From positions 496,001 through 560,000 of the forward strand of contig NZ_CP046027.1 in assembly GCF_009671065.1 (NCBI RefSeq): a stretch of DNA of 64,000 bases, given 5' to 3'. This document shows positions 33,571-41,407 of this stretch, in pieces. A program made the position numbers and the translations under genes. Source of the DNA: Neisseria brasiliensis (GTDB lineage: Bacteria > Pseudomonadota > Gammaproteobacteria > Burkholderiales > Neisseriaceae). Within the stretch, counting starts at the first letter, position 1; the number at the start of each line of letters is the position of its first letter. The notes under the pieces are model-generated. The model worked only from the letters and a program-made list of their open reading frames with translations, made no database searches and was not told the DNA's origin.

Positions 33571-33972
33571 ATGAACACAGACACCCTACTTTCCGCCGTC
33601 AAATTCGATGAAAAAGGCTTAGTGTGCGCCATCGCGCAAGATTGGCAAAGCGGCCGCGTGTTGATGGTGGCGTGGATGAACGCCGAAGCAGTCGCCAAAA
33701 CCGCCGAAACCGGTTTTGCCCACTATTACAGTCGCAGCCGCCAAAAGCAATGGATGAAAGGCGAAGAATCCGGCCACACACAAAAAGTACACGAGCTGCG
33801 CTTGGATTGCGATGGCGATGCGATTGTGATGCTGATTGAGCAACACGGCGGCATTGCCTGCCATACCGGCCGCGAGAGCTGCTTCTACCAGAAATGGGAC
33901 GGCAGCCAATGGCAAACCGTCGATGCCGTGTTGAAAGATGAAAACGAGATTTACGGCCACAGCCATTCTTAA
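33571..33972 (+). CDS. hisI: Phosphoribosyl-AMP cyclohydrolase
   Basis: A 133-residue zinc-dependent enzyme of histidine synthesis: AHYYSRSRQKQWMKGEESGHTQ, the metal-binding LDCDGDAIVMLIEQHGGIACHTGRESCFY, and the conserved Cys residues are all present. It is separate from hisE, not fused. The start at 33571 (MNTDTLLSAVKFDEKG) is preferred; the frame upstream translates a DUS. Confidence 0.96.
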   Translation: MNTDTLLSAVKFDEKGLVCAIAQDWQSGRVLMVAWMNAEAVAKTAETGFAHYYSRSRQKQWMKGEESGHTQKVHELRLDCDGDAIVMLIEQHGGIACHTGRESCFYQKWDGSQWQTVDAVLKDENEIYGHSHS

Positions 33973-34001
33973 TCTCATCCCGCAGACATTTAAAGCCTTT
34001 C

Positions 34002-34030
34002 AGGCCGTCTGAAAATTTTCAGACGGCCTA
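34002..34030 (+). terminator. DUS-pair hairpin between hisI and hisE
   Basis: AGGCCGTCTGAA and TTCAGACGGCCT are separated by only five bases, making a compact stem without a T-tract. Confidence 0.6.
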
Positions 34031-34049
34031 CCCAGCGAACGGAATCTTT

Positions 34050-34373
34050 ATGAGCAACAATGTATTAAGCGAAATTCAAAACGTGATTGACTCGCGCAAG
34101 GGTCATAATCCTGAAGAATCTTATGTCGCCCAGCTTTTTTACAAAGGCGAAGACAAAATTCTGAAAAAAGTCATCGAAGAAGCAGGCGAAGTGTTGATGG
34201 CATCGAAAGACGGCGAAGCAGAACACTTGGTTTACGAAACCGCCGATTTGTGGTTTCACAGCATGGTTTTGCTGGCGCACCACGGTTTGCGCGTCGAAGA
34301 TGTGATTGCCGAACTTGCGCGCCGTCAAGGTTTATCGGGATTGGTGGAAAAAGCCGCTCGCACAGACCAGTGA
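34050..34373 (+). CDS. hisE: Phosphoribosyl-ATP pyrophosphatase
   Basis: A 107-residue all-alpha MazG-like pyrophosphatase that opens phosphoribosyl-ATP for the HisI step. The motif KKVIEEAGEVLMASKDGEAEHLVYETADLWFHSMVLLA contains the EExxE and ExxD metal ligands. Length and order beside hisI are normal. Confidence 0.96.
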   Translation: MSNNVLSEIQNVIDSRKGHNPEESYVAQLFYKGEDKILKKVIEEAGEVLMASKDGEAEHLVYETADLWFHSMVLLAHHGLRVEDVIAELARRQGLSGLVEKAARTDQ

Positions 34374-34446
34374 AACTGTATTACAATCAGCCCTATTCGA
34401 TTTCATGCCGTCTGAAAGTTCAGACGGCCGCATTGGAGTGATACCC

Positions 34447-34770
34447 GTGAGCGACTGCATTTTCTGTAAAATCGTGGATAAACAAATCCCTTCCGCCAGC
34501 GTCTATGAAGATGCCGATATGTTGTGCTTCAAAGACATCAACCCAGCTGCACCCGTGCATCTGCTGCTGATTCCCAAAGTGCATTTCGACTCGCTGGCAC
34601 ATGCCCAAGCCGAGCATGAAACATTGTTGGGCAAAATGATGCTAAAAGTGCCACAAATCGCACAAGAAGCGGGCTTGACCAACGGCTTCAAAACCTTAAT
34701 CAACACCGGCAAAGGCGGCGGACAGGAAGTTTTCCATCTGCACATCCACATCATGGGTACACCAGCCTGA
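34447..34770 (+). CDS. hinT: HIT family purine nucleoside phosphoramidase (HinT)
   Basis: A 107-residue HIT protein starting at GTG 34447 with GGAG eight bases upstream. It shows SDCIFCKIVDKQIPSASVYED at the N-terminus and the histidine triad HLHIHIMG at the C-terminus, with GGGQEVF before it. HinT hydrolyses AMP-lysine and similar adducts. A DUS pair lies between hisE and hinT (about 34405-34429). It precedes tatABC. Confidence 0.94.
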   Translation: MSDCIFCKIVDKQIPSASVYEDADMLCFKDINPAAPVHLLLIPKVHFDSLAHAQAEHETLLGKMMLKVPQIAQEAGLTNGFKTLINTGKGGGQEVFHLHIHIMGTPA

Positions 34771-34819
34771 TTATCGGCACGACCGAATTTAACCATTTCA
34801 AAAATCAAAGGAATTTACC

Positions 34820-35017
34820 ATGGGTAGCTTTTCTATCTGGCACTGGATTATCGTATTGGTCATCGTAGTTTTGGTGTTTGGCACTAAGAAACTGCGCAAC
34901 GTCGGCAAAGATTTGGGCGGCGCGGTACACGACTTTAAAAAAGGTTTGAACGAAGGCGACGAAAAAGCCAACAAAGACGAAGTCATCGAACACAAAAAAG
35001 AAGAAGACAAAGTCTAA
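34820..35017 (+). CDS. tatA: Twin-arginine translocase subunit TatA
   Basis: A 65-residue protein with one N-terminal helix (SIWHWIIVLVIVVLVFGTKKL), the FGTKKLRNVGKDLGGAVHDFKKG amphipathic segment and a highly charged tail. TatA multimers form the pore for folded proteins. First gene of tatABC; three bases separate it from tatB. Confidence 0.96.
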   Translation: MGSFSIWHWIIVLVIVVLVFGTKKLRNVGKDLGGAVHDFKKGLNEGDEKANKDEVIEHKKEEDKV

Positions 35018-35020
35018 TCC

Positions 35021-35704
35021 ATGTTTGATTTCGGTTTAAGCGAACTCCTGCTGCTCGGCGTGATTGCGCTGATTGTGCTGGGGCCCGAGCGTCTGCCCAA
35101 AGCTGCGCGTACTGCCGGCCAATTGGTCGGCAAGCTGCAGCGTTTGGTCAGCAACGTGAAGCAGGAACTCAGCGTGCAAGTTGAGCTGGAAGAGCTGCGC
35201 AAGGCCAAGCAGGAATTTGAATCGGCAGCGGATCAGTTGCGCAATGAAATGAAGGAAGTCAGCAACGAAGCGCAAAGCAGTCTGAATAGCATTTCAGACG
35301 GCCTCAAGCCTTGGGAACGACTGCCTGAACAACGTGTGCCTGATGATTTCAAAGTCGATGAAAACGGCATTTTGCTGCCCGAAATCAAAGATGATAAGGT
35401 CAATCCAAACGCCGAACCGATTGAATTTTTAGACGAAAACGGCCAACCGATTGCGCCACCGACACCCGATATTGCCGAAGCCACGCAAGACGCTGAAGCA
35501 CATGATGCCGATCAATTGTGGCGCGATTACCTGACTTCGGCCAACACGTCATACCAAGCGCCGGAAGTCAGCTATGTGGAAACCACGCCTACCTATTCTC
35601 TCGGCATGCACACCGCCACCCTGCGCAAACAAGCCATGCAACGCAAACGCGATATGCGTCCGAAATTCCGCGCCAAACCGAAACTTCGTGTCCGTAAAAA
35701 GTGA
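35021..35704 (+). CDS. tatB: Twin-arginine translocase subunit TatB
   Basis: A 227-residue TatB: MFDFGLSELLLLGVIALIVLGPERLPKAARTAGQLVG, followed by a long amphipathic region. The C-terminal third is longer than in E. coli TatB (171 residues) and ends in a basic tail (RKQAMQRKRDMRPKF...KPKLRVRKK). TatB binds Tat signal peptides with TatC. A DUS in the frame encodes SISDGLKPW. Confidence 0.94.
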   Translation: MFDFGLSELLLLGVIALIVLGPERLPKAARTAGQLVGKLQRLVSNVKQELSVQVELEELRKAKQEFESAADQLRNEMKEVSNEAQSSLNSISDGLKPWERLPEQRVPDDFKVDENGILLPEIKDDKVNPNAEPIEFLDENGQPIAPPTPDIAEATQDAEAHDADQLWRDYLTSANTSYQAPEVSYVETTPTYSLGMHTATLRKQAMQRKRDMRPKFRAKPKLRVRKK

Positions 35705-35711
35705 GTAAACG

Positions 35712-36497
35712 GTGTCTGATACGCCCATCCAACCATCCGAACCTACGACCCAGCCCTTAATCGAGCATCTGCTCGAGCTGCGCCGCCGCCTGATGTGGAT
35801 CATCATCGGCCTGTTGATCTGCTTTTTAGCACTGATGCCGTTTTCGCAAACCCTGTATTCGTTTGTCGCGCAGCCGCTGATGGCCAGCCTGCCCAAAGAC
35901 ACCAGCATGATTGCCACCGATGTGATTGCGCCGTTTTTCGTACCGGTGAAAGTCACCTTGATGGCGGCTTTTTTGGTGTCGCTACCGCATACGCTGTATC
36001 AGGTTTGGGCATTTGTTGCACCGGCGCTGTATCAAAATGAAAAACGCTTGATTACGCCTTTGGTGCTGTCGAGCTTTATCCTGTTTTTCGTCGGCATGGC
36101 CTTTGCTTATTATTTGGTCTTTCCGGTGATTTTCCAATTTTTGGCCAGCGTGACCCCTGTCGGCGTGAACATGGCGACCGACATCGACAAATATTTGTCG
36201 TTTATTTTAGGCATGTTTGTCGCGTTCGGCACCACTTTTGAAGTGCCGGTGGTGGTGGTCTTATTGGCGCGCATGGGTATTGTCGATACGGCGCAACTCA
36301 AGCTCGCGCGCCCTTATGTGATTGTCGGCGCGTTTGTGATTGCCGCCATCATCACGCCGCCGGATGTGATTTCGCAAATCCTGCTCGCCGTGCCGCTGAT
36401 TATTTTGTATGAAGCAGGCATCTGGTTCAGCCGCTTTACCAAACCGATTGAACGCGAAAACTCAGACGACGAAGCGCAACCGCCTGCCCAAGTTTGA
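35712..36497 (+). CDS. tatC: Twin-arginine translocase subunit TatC
   Basis: A 261-residue six-helix protein beginning at a GTG codon. The N-terminal LIEHLLELRRRLMW contains the signal-peptide binding Glu, and later segments match TatC (FFVPVKVTLMAAFLVSLPHTLYQVWAFVAPALYQNEKR, VVLLARMGIV, FVIAAIITPPDVISQ). Last gene of tatABC, ending in a DUS hairpin. Confidence 0.97.
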   Translation: MSDTPIQPSEPTTQPLIEHLLELRRRLMWIIIGLLICFLALMPFSQTLYSFVAQPLMASLPKDTSMIATDVIAPFFVPVKVTLMAAFLVSLPHTLYQVWAFVAPALYQNEKRLITPLVLSSFILFFVGMAFAYYLVFPVIFQFLASVTPVGVNMATDIDKYLSFILGMFVAFGTTFEVPVVVVLLARMGIVDTAQLKLARPYVIVGAFVIAAIITPPDVISQILLAVPLIILYEAGIWFSRFTKPIERENSDDEAQPPAQV

Positions 36498-36520
36498 GGC
36501 ATCGTTCCCATTTATTGATA

Positions 36521-36562
36521 GGCCGTCTGAAAGTAAACCATGGAACTTTCAGACGGCCTTTT
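36521..36562 (+). terminator. DUS-pair terminator after tatC
   Basis: AGGCCGTCTGAAAGT and its inverse enclose a short loop and are followed by TTTTA, 25 bases after tatC. Confidence 0.82.
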
Positions 36563-36580
36563 ACGGTCTGATGGCAGGTT

Positions 36581-36770
36581 GAGACTTTTGTAAAACTCAA
36601 TTTGAACCAAGAAAACTATGTCCGTCATTCCCGCGCAGGCGGGAATCTCGAACTTCAAATTACTGAAATAGTTAGTTAAAGATTCCTGAAGCTGATAGGT
36701 CTGGATTCCCGCCTGCGCGGGAATGACGATCTAAAGATTGCTAAAAATTGACGATTTTTGCAAAGGTCTC
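36581..36770. mobile_element. MITE-like element with two dRS3 palindromes (copy C)
   Basis: This 190-bp non-coding element has terminal inverted repeats GAGAC-T-TTTGTAAAA and (reverse complement) GAGACCTTTGCAAAA. It is flanked by direct repeats AGGTT at 36576-36580 and 36771-36775. Two dRS3 palindromes sit at about 36628 and 36704, bounding a unique 56-bp core. It is inserted between tatC and the DUF2069 gene. Confidence 0.8.
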
Positions 36771-36813
36771 AGGTTGTATAACACATTACCTGCCGCTTTA
36801 AAGTGATAAAAAC

Positions 36814-37173
36814 ATGAAAAATTCTGCCAAACATTGGTCTTATTACGCCGCTTCTGCCAGCTTGATTGCGCTGATTATCATCTGCGTGGCTTGGGAATTG
36901 TGGATTGCGCCGCTGCGCCCGGGCGGTTCGTGGCTGGCCTTGAAAGCCCTGCCCTTGTGTCTCCCGCTGGCCGGTATTTTAAAAGGCAAGGTGTACACCT
37001 ACCAATACAGCTGCATGCTGATTTTGATTTATTTTGCCGAAGCCTTTATGCGGATGTTTGATGCCGTACCGGCCAGCCGTGTATGCGCGGCCTTGGCGGC
37101 GGTGTGCTGCGTGATATTTTTCATTGCCTGCCTGTTTTTTATTAAAGACGCACAACGAAAGGCGGTGGCTTAA
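36814..37173 (+). CDS. DUF2069 family membrane protein
   Basis: A 119-residue protein with four predicted membrane helices and the DUF2069 pattern WELWIAPLRPGGSWLALKALPLCLPLAGILKGKVYTYQYSCMLILIYFAEAFMR. The function is unknown. The stop codon overlaps the ATG of pglL (TAATG), so the two are likely co-translated. Confidence 0.87.
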   Translation: MKNSAKHWSYYAASASLIALIIICVAWELWIAPLRPGGSWLALKALPLCLPLAGILKGKVYTYQYSCMLILIYFAEAFMRMFDAVPASRVCAALAAVCCVIFFIACLFFIKDAQRKAVA

Positions 37174-39008
37174 TGTATCAGCGTTTTTCAGACGGCCTCA
37201 ATAGCGAATGGCATACCCGCCTGCTGCCGGTATGGCTGGCCTTTTTGTGGATCGGCATTGCTCCGTTTCTGTCGCTTTACCGTATCGGCCCTTTATCCAG
37301 TTTTTATCTGGAAGCCGCTTCGCTACTGGGAGCGGTGGTATTTGTGTTGGCGACGGCATGCTACGGCTTGCTCAACGTACGCCTTTCCACCGCCGGCGTG
37401 ACATTTTTGATACTGGCCGCCTTTTGGTGGCTGCAAGCGCGTGTATTGGATTTGACCTACCCTGGCATGAGCGACATGGTGGTGTGGACGTTTGTGATTC
37501 TGGCCTTAATGGCATGGGCAGTGCGCGGCTGGGTGGCAGAATACGGGCAAGAGCGCATTGTTACCGTGTTCGCATGGTCGCTTTTGTTCGGTGCATTGAT
37601 TCAGGCCACCATCGCTTTTATGCAGTTTAAAGGCTGGGCAGGCGCGGAAATATTCAAAGGCATTTTGGCCTATGGCGGCAGCAACAATGTCAGCGGCCAA
37701 CTCGGCCAGCGCAACCATCTCGGCCACTATCTGATGTGGGGCCTGTTGTGCGCCGCTTATTTGTGGGCAATGCGCAAAATACCGAACTGGCTGGGCATGG
37801 TGTTGGTGATATTGCTGACCGGCATTCTCGGCTTAGTCAACTCGCGCACTATTCTCGCTTACGTGATCGGCGTGGGCATCTTGTTGCCATTTTGGCGCAT
37901 CGCCGCCGGTCGTGAAGCCAACCGTTTGGTTGGGATTATCGCGTTTGCACTCGCCTGTGTGGTAGTGTTTCAATTTTCTATGGGCATGCTGCTCGAATTA
38001 TTCGGCAATGCCAATTACGAAACCGCGGTTAAACGTGCTGCCAACAGCGGCTTTGAAGGCTCTGCCCGCGAAACCGAATGGCATAAAGCTTGGATTGCCT
38101 TTCAATCCGCCCCATGGCTTGGTCATGGCTGGAATGGCTATGCCTTACAAGGCTTCTTAATACATGCCGAACTCAAACACTATAGCAACAATATTCTCGG
38201 CGTGTTGTTTACCCATTCCCATAATATTGTATTGCAACTCTTGGCCGAAGTCGGCATCGTCGGCACCCTACTGGTAGCATTGAGCCTACTGGCAGCCGTT
38301 TGGCGCATGCTGGTACGTCCGTATCACGCTGCTTCCTTATTGCTCTTGGCTTTGATGACGGTATCCCTGTGCCACAGCATGTTGGAATACCCGCTTTGGT
38401 ATATTTATTTTCTGGTGCCGTTCGGCTTGATGGTTTCGCTGTCGCCTGCACGCTATCAAGATATTTCAGACGGCCCTGTCGCAGCCAAACGCCGCAATTA
38501 TGTCGGGGGCTTGGCAGCCATTTTACTGATTGGCGGCATTTTGAATCTGGGCTGGGCCTACACCGATTTAGTTGATTACAGCCGCCGGCCTAAAACCGAA
38601 GCCGCAACTGAAGCCAGCCGTAAAATCGAGGGGCTCAAACGCATCGCCGAGCAGCAGCCCATGCTACTTTACTACGCAGAATTGAGCCTCACACGCCGTG
38701 CCGACCCGACCGATCCGATGATTCAACCTTGGGCAGAACAAGCCGCGCTGAATGCGCTCACCTACCGCCCTTACGCCAACGCACATCAAGTCGGCCTTTA
38801 CCGCTACCGCAAAGGCGAAACCCAAGCCGGTGCACAATGGATGCAGGCCATGTATTATTACTTTCCGTATATGATGTCGTTTTACGAAAGCAAAATCCGT
38901 GCGCACCAAGCATTCGAACCGTTATTGCCAACACTGTTATCAGCCTGCCAAACCTTCCAAGCAGACCCAAAACACAGCACGGCCAAACCTTGCAGCAAAG
39001 CAAAATAA
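37173..39008 (+). CDS. pglL: PglL, pilin-type protein O-oligosaccharyltransferase
   Basis: A 611-residue membrane enzyme that transfers preassembled glycans from undecaprenyl diphosphate to serine residues of pilin and lipoproteins in the periplasm. Around 12 helices are followed by a C-terminal tetratricopeptide-like domain. The Wzy/PglL core is clear: QLGQRNHLGHYLMWG near residue 175, LGLVNSRTILAY, WLGHGWNGY, and LFTHSHNIVLQLLAEVGIVGTLL near 350 with the catalytic His. Long stretches match my memory of meningococcal PglL. The second DUS-like start (RFSDGL) at residues 4-9 is DUS-encoded. Confidence 0.92.
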   Translation: MYQRFSDGLNSEWHTRLLPVWLAFLWIGIAPFLSLYRIGPLSSFYLEAASLLGAVVFVLATACYGLLNVRLSTAGVTFLILAAFWWLQARVLDLTYPGMSDMVVWTFVILALMAWAVRGWVAEYGQERIVTVFAWSLLFGALIQATIAFMQFKGWAGAEIFKGILAYGGSNNVSGQLGQRNHLGHYLMWGLLCAAYLWAMRKIPNWLGMVLVILLTGILGLVNSRTILAYVIGVGILLPFWRIAAGREANRLVGIIAFALACVVVFQFSMGMLLELFGNANYETAVKRAANSGFEGSARETEWHKAWIAFQSAPWLGHGWNGYALQGFLIHAELKHYSNNILGVLFTHSHNIVLQLLAEVGIVGTLLVALSLLAAVWRMLVRPYHAASLLLLALMTVSLCHSMLEYPLWYIYFLVPFGLMVSLSPARYQDISDGPVAAKRRNYVGGLAAILLIGGILNLGWAYTDLVDYSRRPKTEAATEASRKIEGLKRIAEQQPMLLYYAELSLTRRADPTDPMIQPWAEQAALNALTYRPYANAHQVGLYRYRKGETQAGAQWMQAMYYYFPYMMSFYESKIRAHQAFEPLLPTLLSACQTFQADPKHSTAKPCSKAK

Positions 39009-39026
39009 TCGGCATATTCCCTTTTC

Positions 39027-39061
39027 AGACGGCCTGTTGTTTCCAATAGGCCGTCTGAAAT
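39027..39061 (+). terminator. DUS-pair hairpin after pglL
   Basis: TTCAGACGGCCT and AGGCCGTCTGAA flank a loop of about 11 bases 18 bases beyond pglL. Confidence 0.65.
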
Positions 39062-39221
39062 GTAAAGGCCTTTACATTCATTGCAAAAAAGCGCAAAAGC
39101 ATAGAAAAAGAAGCTATCAACAATAATGCAATGCGTGTTAAGATAAGTGCTATTCTTGATTCACTGCTTTTGTTAATAACCAAACAAAAACAGCGCATAC
39201 AACCACCAAAAAGGAATTCTC

Positions 39222-39899
39222 ATGAGCCGCGTACTATTGGTAGATGACGACGCTTTATTGACCGAACTGTTAACCGAATACCTGACCGCCGAAGGCCTAA
39301 ACGTACACAGCGTTCCCGACGGAGAAGCTGGCGTGCAGGAAATCTTATCGGGTCAATACGACGTGGTCGTATTGGATTCCATGATGCCGAAAATGAACGG
39401 CTTGGATGTTTTGAAAAACGTCCGCACCCAAAGCACCGTACCGGTGATTATGTTGACCGCCAAAGGTGACGACATCGACCGCATCATCGGTTTGGAAATG
39501 GGCGCAGACGACTATGTGCCAAAACCTTGCACCCCACGCGAATTGTTGGCGCGTATCAACGCGATTCTGCGTCGCGCACAAAATAATGCCGAGCAAAGCA
39601 ATACGCCAAACAGCATTGCCGTGAGCGATGTGGTGCTGTATCCGGCCAAACGCCAAGCCACCATCAAAGACTCCCCGTTGGAATTGACCAGCACCGAATT
39701 CAACCTGCTGGAAGTATTGATGCGCCATGCCGGCCAAGTCGTGAGCAAAGAGACCTTGTCTGTCGAAGCCTTAGACCGCAAATTGGCCAAATTCGACCGC
39801 AGCATCGACGTGCATATCTCCAGCATCCGCCACAAATTGGGCGATGCTTCGTTGATTCAAACCGTGCGCGGCTTGGGCTATTTGTTTGTTAAAAACTAA
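39222..39899 (+). CDS. misR: MisR/CpxR-type response regulator
   Basis: A 225-residue OmpR-family regulator. The receiver has acidic residues DDD at 8-10, phosphoacceptor Asp52 in VVLDSMMPKMNG, and the Thr/Lys residues in VIMLTAKGDD and DDYVPKPCTPREL. The C-terminal winged helix has ELTSTEFNLLEVLMRHAGQVVS. It matches my memory of neisserial MisR, which controls envelope homeostasis and LOS decoration. Twelve bases separate it from the sensor gene. Confidence 0.95.
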   Translation: MSRVLLVDDDALLTELLTEYLTAEGLNVHSVPDGEAGVQEILSGQYDVVVLDSMMPKMNGLDVLKNVRTQSTVPVIMLTAKGDDIDRIIGLEMGADDYVPKPCTPRELLARINAILRRAQNNAEQSNTPNSIAVSDVVLYPAKRQATIKDSPLELTSTEFNLLEVLMRHAGQVVSKETLSVEALDRKLAKFDRSIDVHISSIRHKLGDASLIQTVRGLGYLFVKN

Positions 39900-39911
39900 G
39901 ATTCAGTCCCC

Positions 39912-41324
39912 ATGAAACTGTTTCAACGCATATTCGCCACATTTTGCGCCGTGATTATCTGCGCAATCTTTGTGGCGAGTTTTTCATTTTGGCTGATGCA
40001 AAACACCTTGGCCGAAAACCAGTTTAATCAACGCCGTACCATCGAAACGACGTTGATGAACAGCATTGTTTCCGCGTTTAAATCACGCGGCGATGCCGGT
40101 GCGCGCGAGATTTTGTTCGAATGGAAAGACAGCCCCGTCTCCAACGGTGTTTTTGTCATTCTCGGCGACAACAAGCGCGATATTCTTGACCGCGACATCG
40201 ACACCAAAATGATTGAACGCGCCCGCGCCTTTGCCATCAACAACCCAAAATCCGATTTGGCACACATCGAATACGACCGCTTCGGCGAAGAATATCTCTT
40301 CTTCGTGCGCGGCTGGGACAATCAACAGGCGCAACGTTTGCCAAGCCCGTTGTTCATTCCCGGCTTACCGCTGCCGCCGATTTGGCACGAATTCATCATC
40401 CTTTCTTTCATCATTCTGGTCGGCTTGCTGACTGCCTACATCTTGGCGGCCAACATCACCAAGCCCATCCGTATTTTGGGTAAAGGCATGAATCGCGTGG
40501 CCAATGGCGATTTGGAAACGCGTATTTCGCAACAAGTTGACGATCGTGATGATGAATTGTCGCACTTGGCACAGCAATTCGACAAAATGGCGGAAAAACT
40601 GCAAAAGCTGGTCGCCAAAGAGCGTCACCTGCTGCACCACGTTTCCCACGAAATGCGCTCGCCGCTGGCACGCATGCAGGCCATTGTCGGCCTGATTCAA
40701 GCGCAGCCACAAAAGCAGGATCAATACCTGAAACGCTTGGAAGACGAATTAACGCGTATGGATACCTTGGTGGGCGAGTTGCTGACTCTGTCGCGCTTGG
40801 AAACGTCCAACATGCCGCAGGAAAAGGAAAACCTGAAACTGATTCCTTTCTTAACCAACTTAGTGGAAGACAGCCAAAGCGTGGCGCAACAAAACCATCA
40901 GTCCGTCACCTTACAAATTCAAGGCAAAATTCCGGAAACCGCCACTGTGTCGGCCAACGAGAGCTATTTATATCGCGCGTTTGACAATGTGATTCGCAAT
41001 GCCATGAATTACAGCCCTGAAGGCAGCGACATCAAAGTCAACATCGGCCAAGACAGTAAAAACTGGATTGTGAATATTACCGACAACGGTCCGGGAGTAG
41101 ATGAAATGCAATTGCCGCACATTTTCACTGCATTTTACCGCGCCGACTCCAGCGCCAGCAAACCGGGCACCGGCCTAGGCTTGGCTTTGACCAAGCACAT
41201 TGTCGAGCAGCACAACGGTAAAATCATCGCCGAAAATGTCAAACCTAACGGCTTGAATATGCGTTTCATTTTCCCGAAAACCAAACCTTCCGGTGAAAAA
41301 AGCAAAAACGCTGCAGCGGTATAA
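39912..41324 (+). CDS. misS: MisS/CpxA-type sensor histidine kinase
   Basis: A 470-residue inner-membrane kinase: helix at residues 8-30, a periplasmic domain of about 130 residues, a second helix near 161-181, HAMP, and dimerisation helix with phosphoacceptor His246 in LLHHVSHEMRSPLARMQ. The ATPase has NAMNYSPEG (N box), DNGPGV and GTGLGLAL. It phosphorylates MisR in response to envelope stress. Confidence 0.95.
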   Translation: MKLFQRIFATFCAVIICAIFVASFSFWLMQNTLAENQFNQRRTIETTLMNSIVSAFKSRGDAGAREILFEWKDSPVSNGVFVILGDNKRDILDRDIDTKMIERARAFAINNPKSDLAHIEYDRFGEEYLFFVRGWDNQQAQRLPSPLFIPGLPLPPIWHEFIILSFIILVGLLTAYILAANITKPIRILGKGMNRVANGDLETRISQQVDDRDDELSHLAQQFDKMAEKLQKLVAKERHLLHHVSHEMRSPLARMQAIVGLIQAQPQKQDQYLKRLEDELTRMDTLVGELLTLSRLETSNMPQEKENLKLIPFLTNLVEDSQSVAQQNHQSVTLQIQGKIPETATVSANESYLYRAFDNVIRNAMNYSPEGSDIKVNIGQDSKNWIVNITDNGPGVDEMQLPHIFTAFYRADSSASKPGTGLGLALTKHIVEQHNGKIIAENVKPNGLNMRFIFPKTKPSGEKSKNAAAV

Positions 41325-41331
41325 ACCCATC

Positions 41332-41372
41332 AAGGCCGTCTGAAAATACCTTTGTTTTCAGACGGCCTTTTT
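41332..41372 (+). terminator. DUS-pair terminator after misS
   Basis: AAGGCCGTCTGAAAA and its inverse with a short loop, ending in T5, directly after misS. Confidence 0.85.
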
Positions 41373-41407
41373 CATTAACGCAACCGATTTCACACGAAAG
41401 CACCCTC

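Noticed and set aside
36581..36770. Remnant of a full insertion sequence with a transposase
   Set aside because: Only 190 bases with no coding capacity; ends and flanking repeats fit a miniature element instead.
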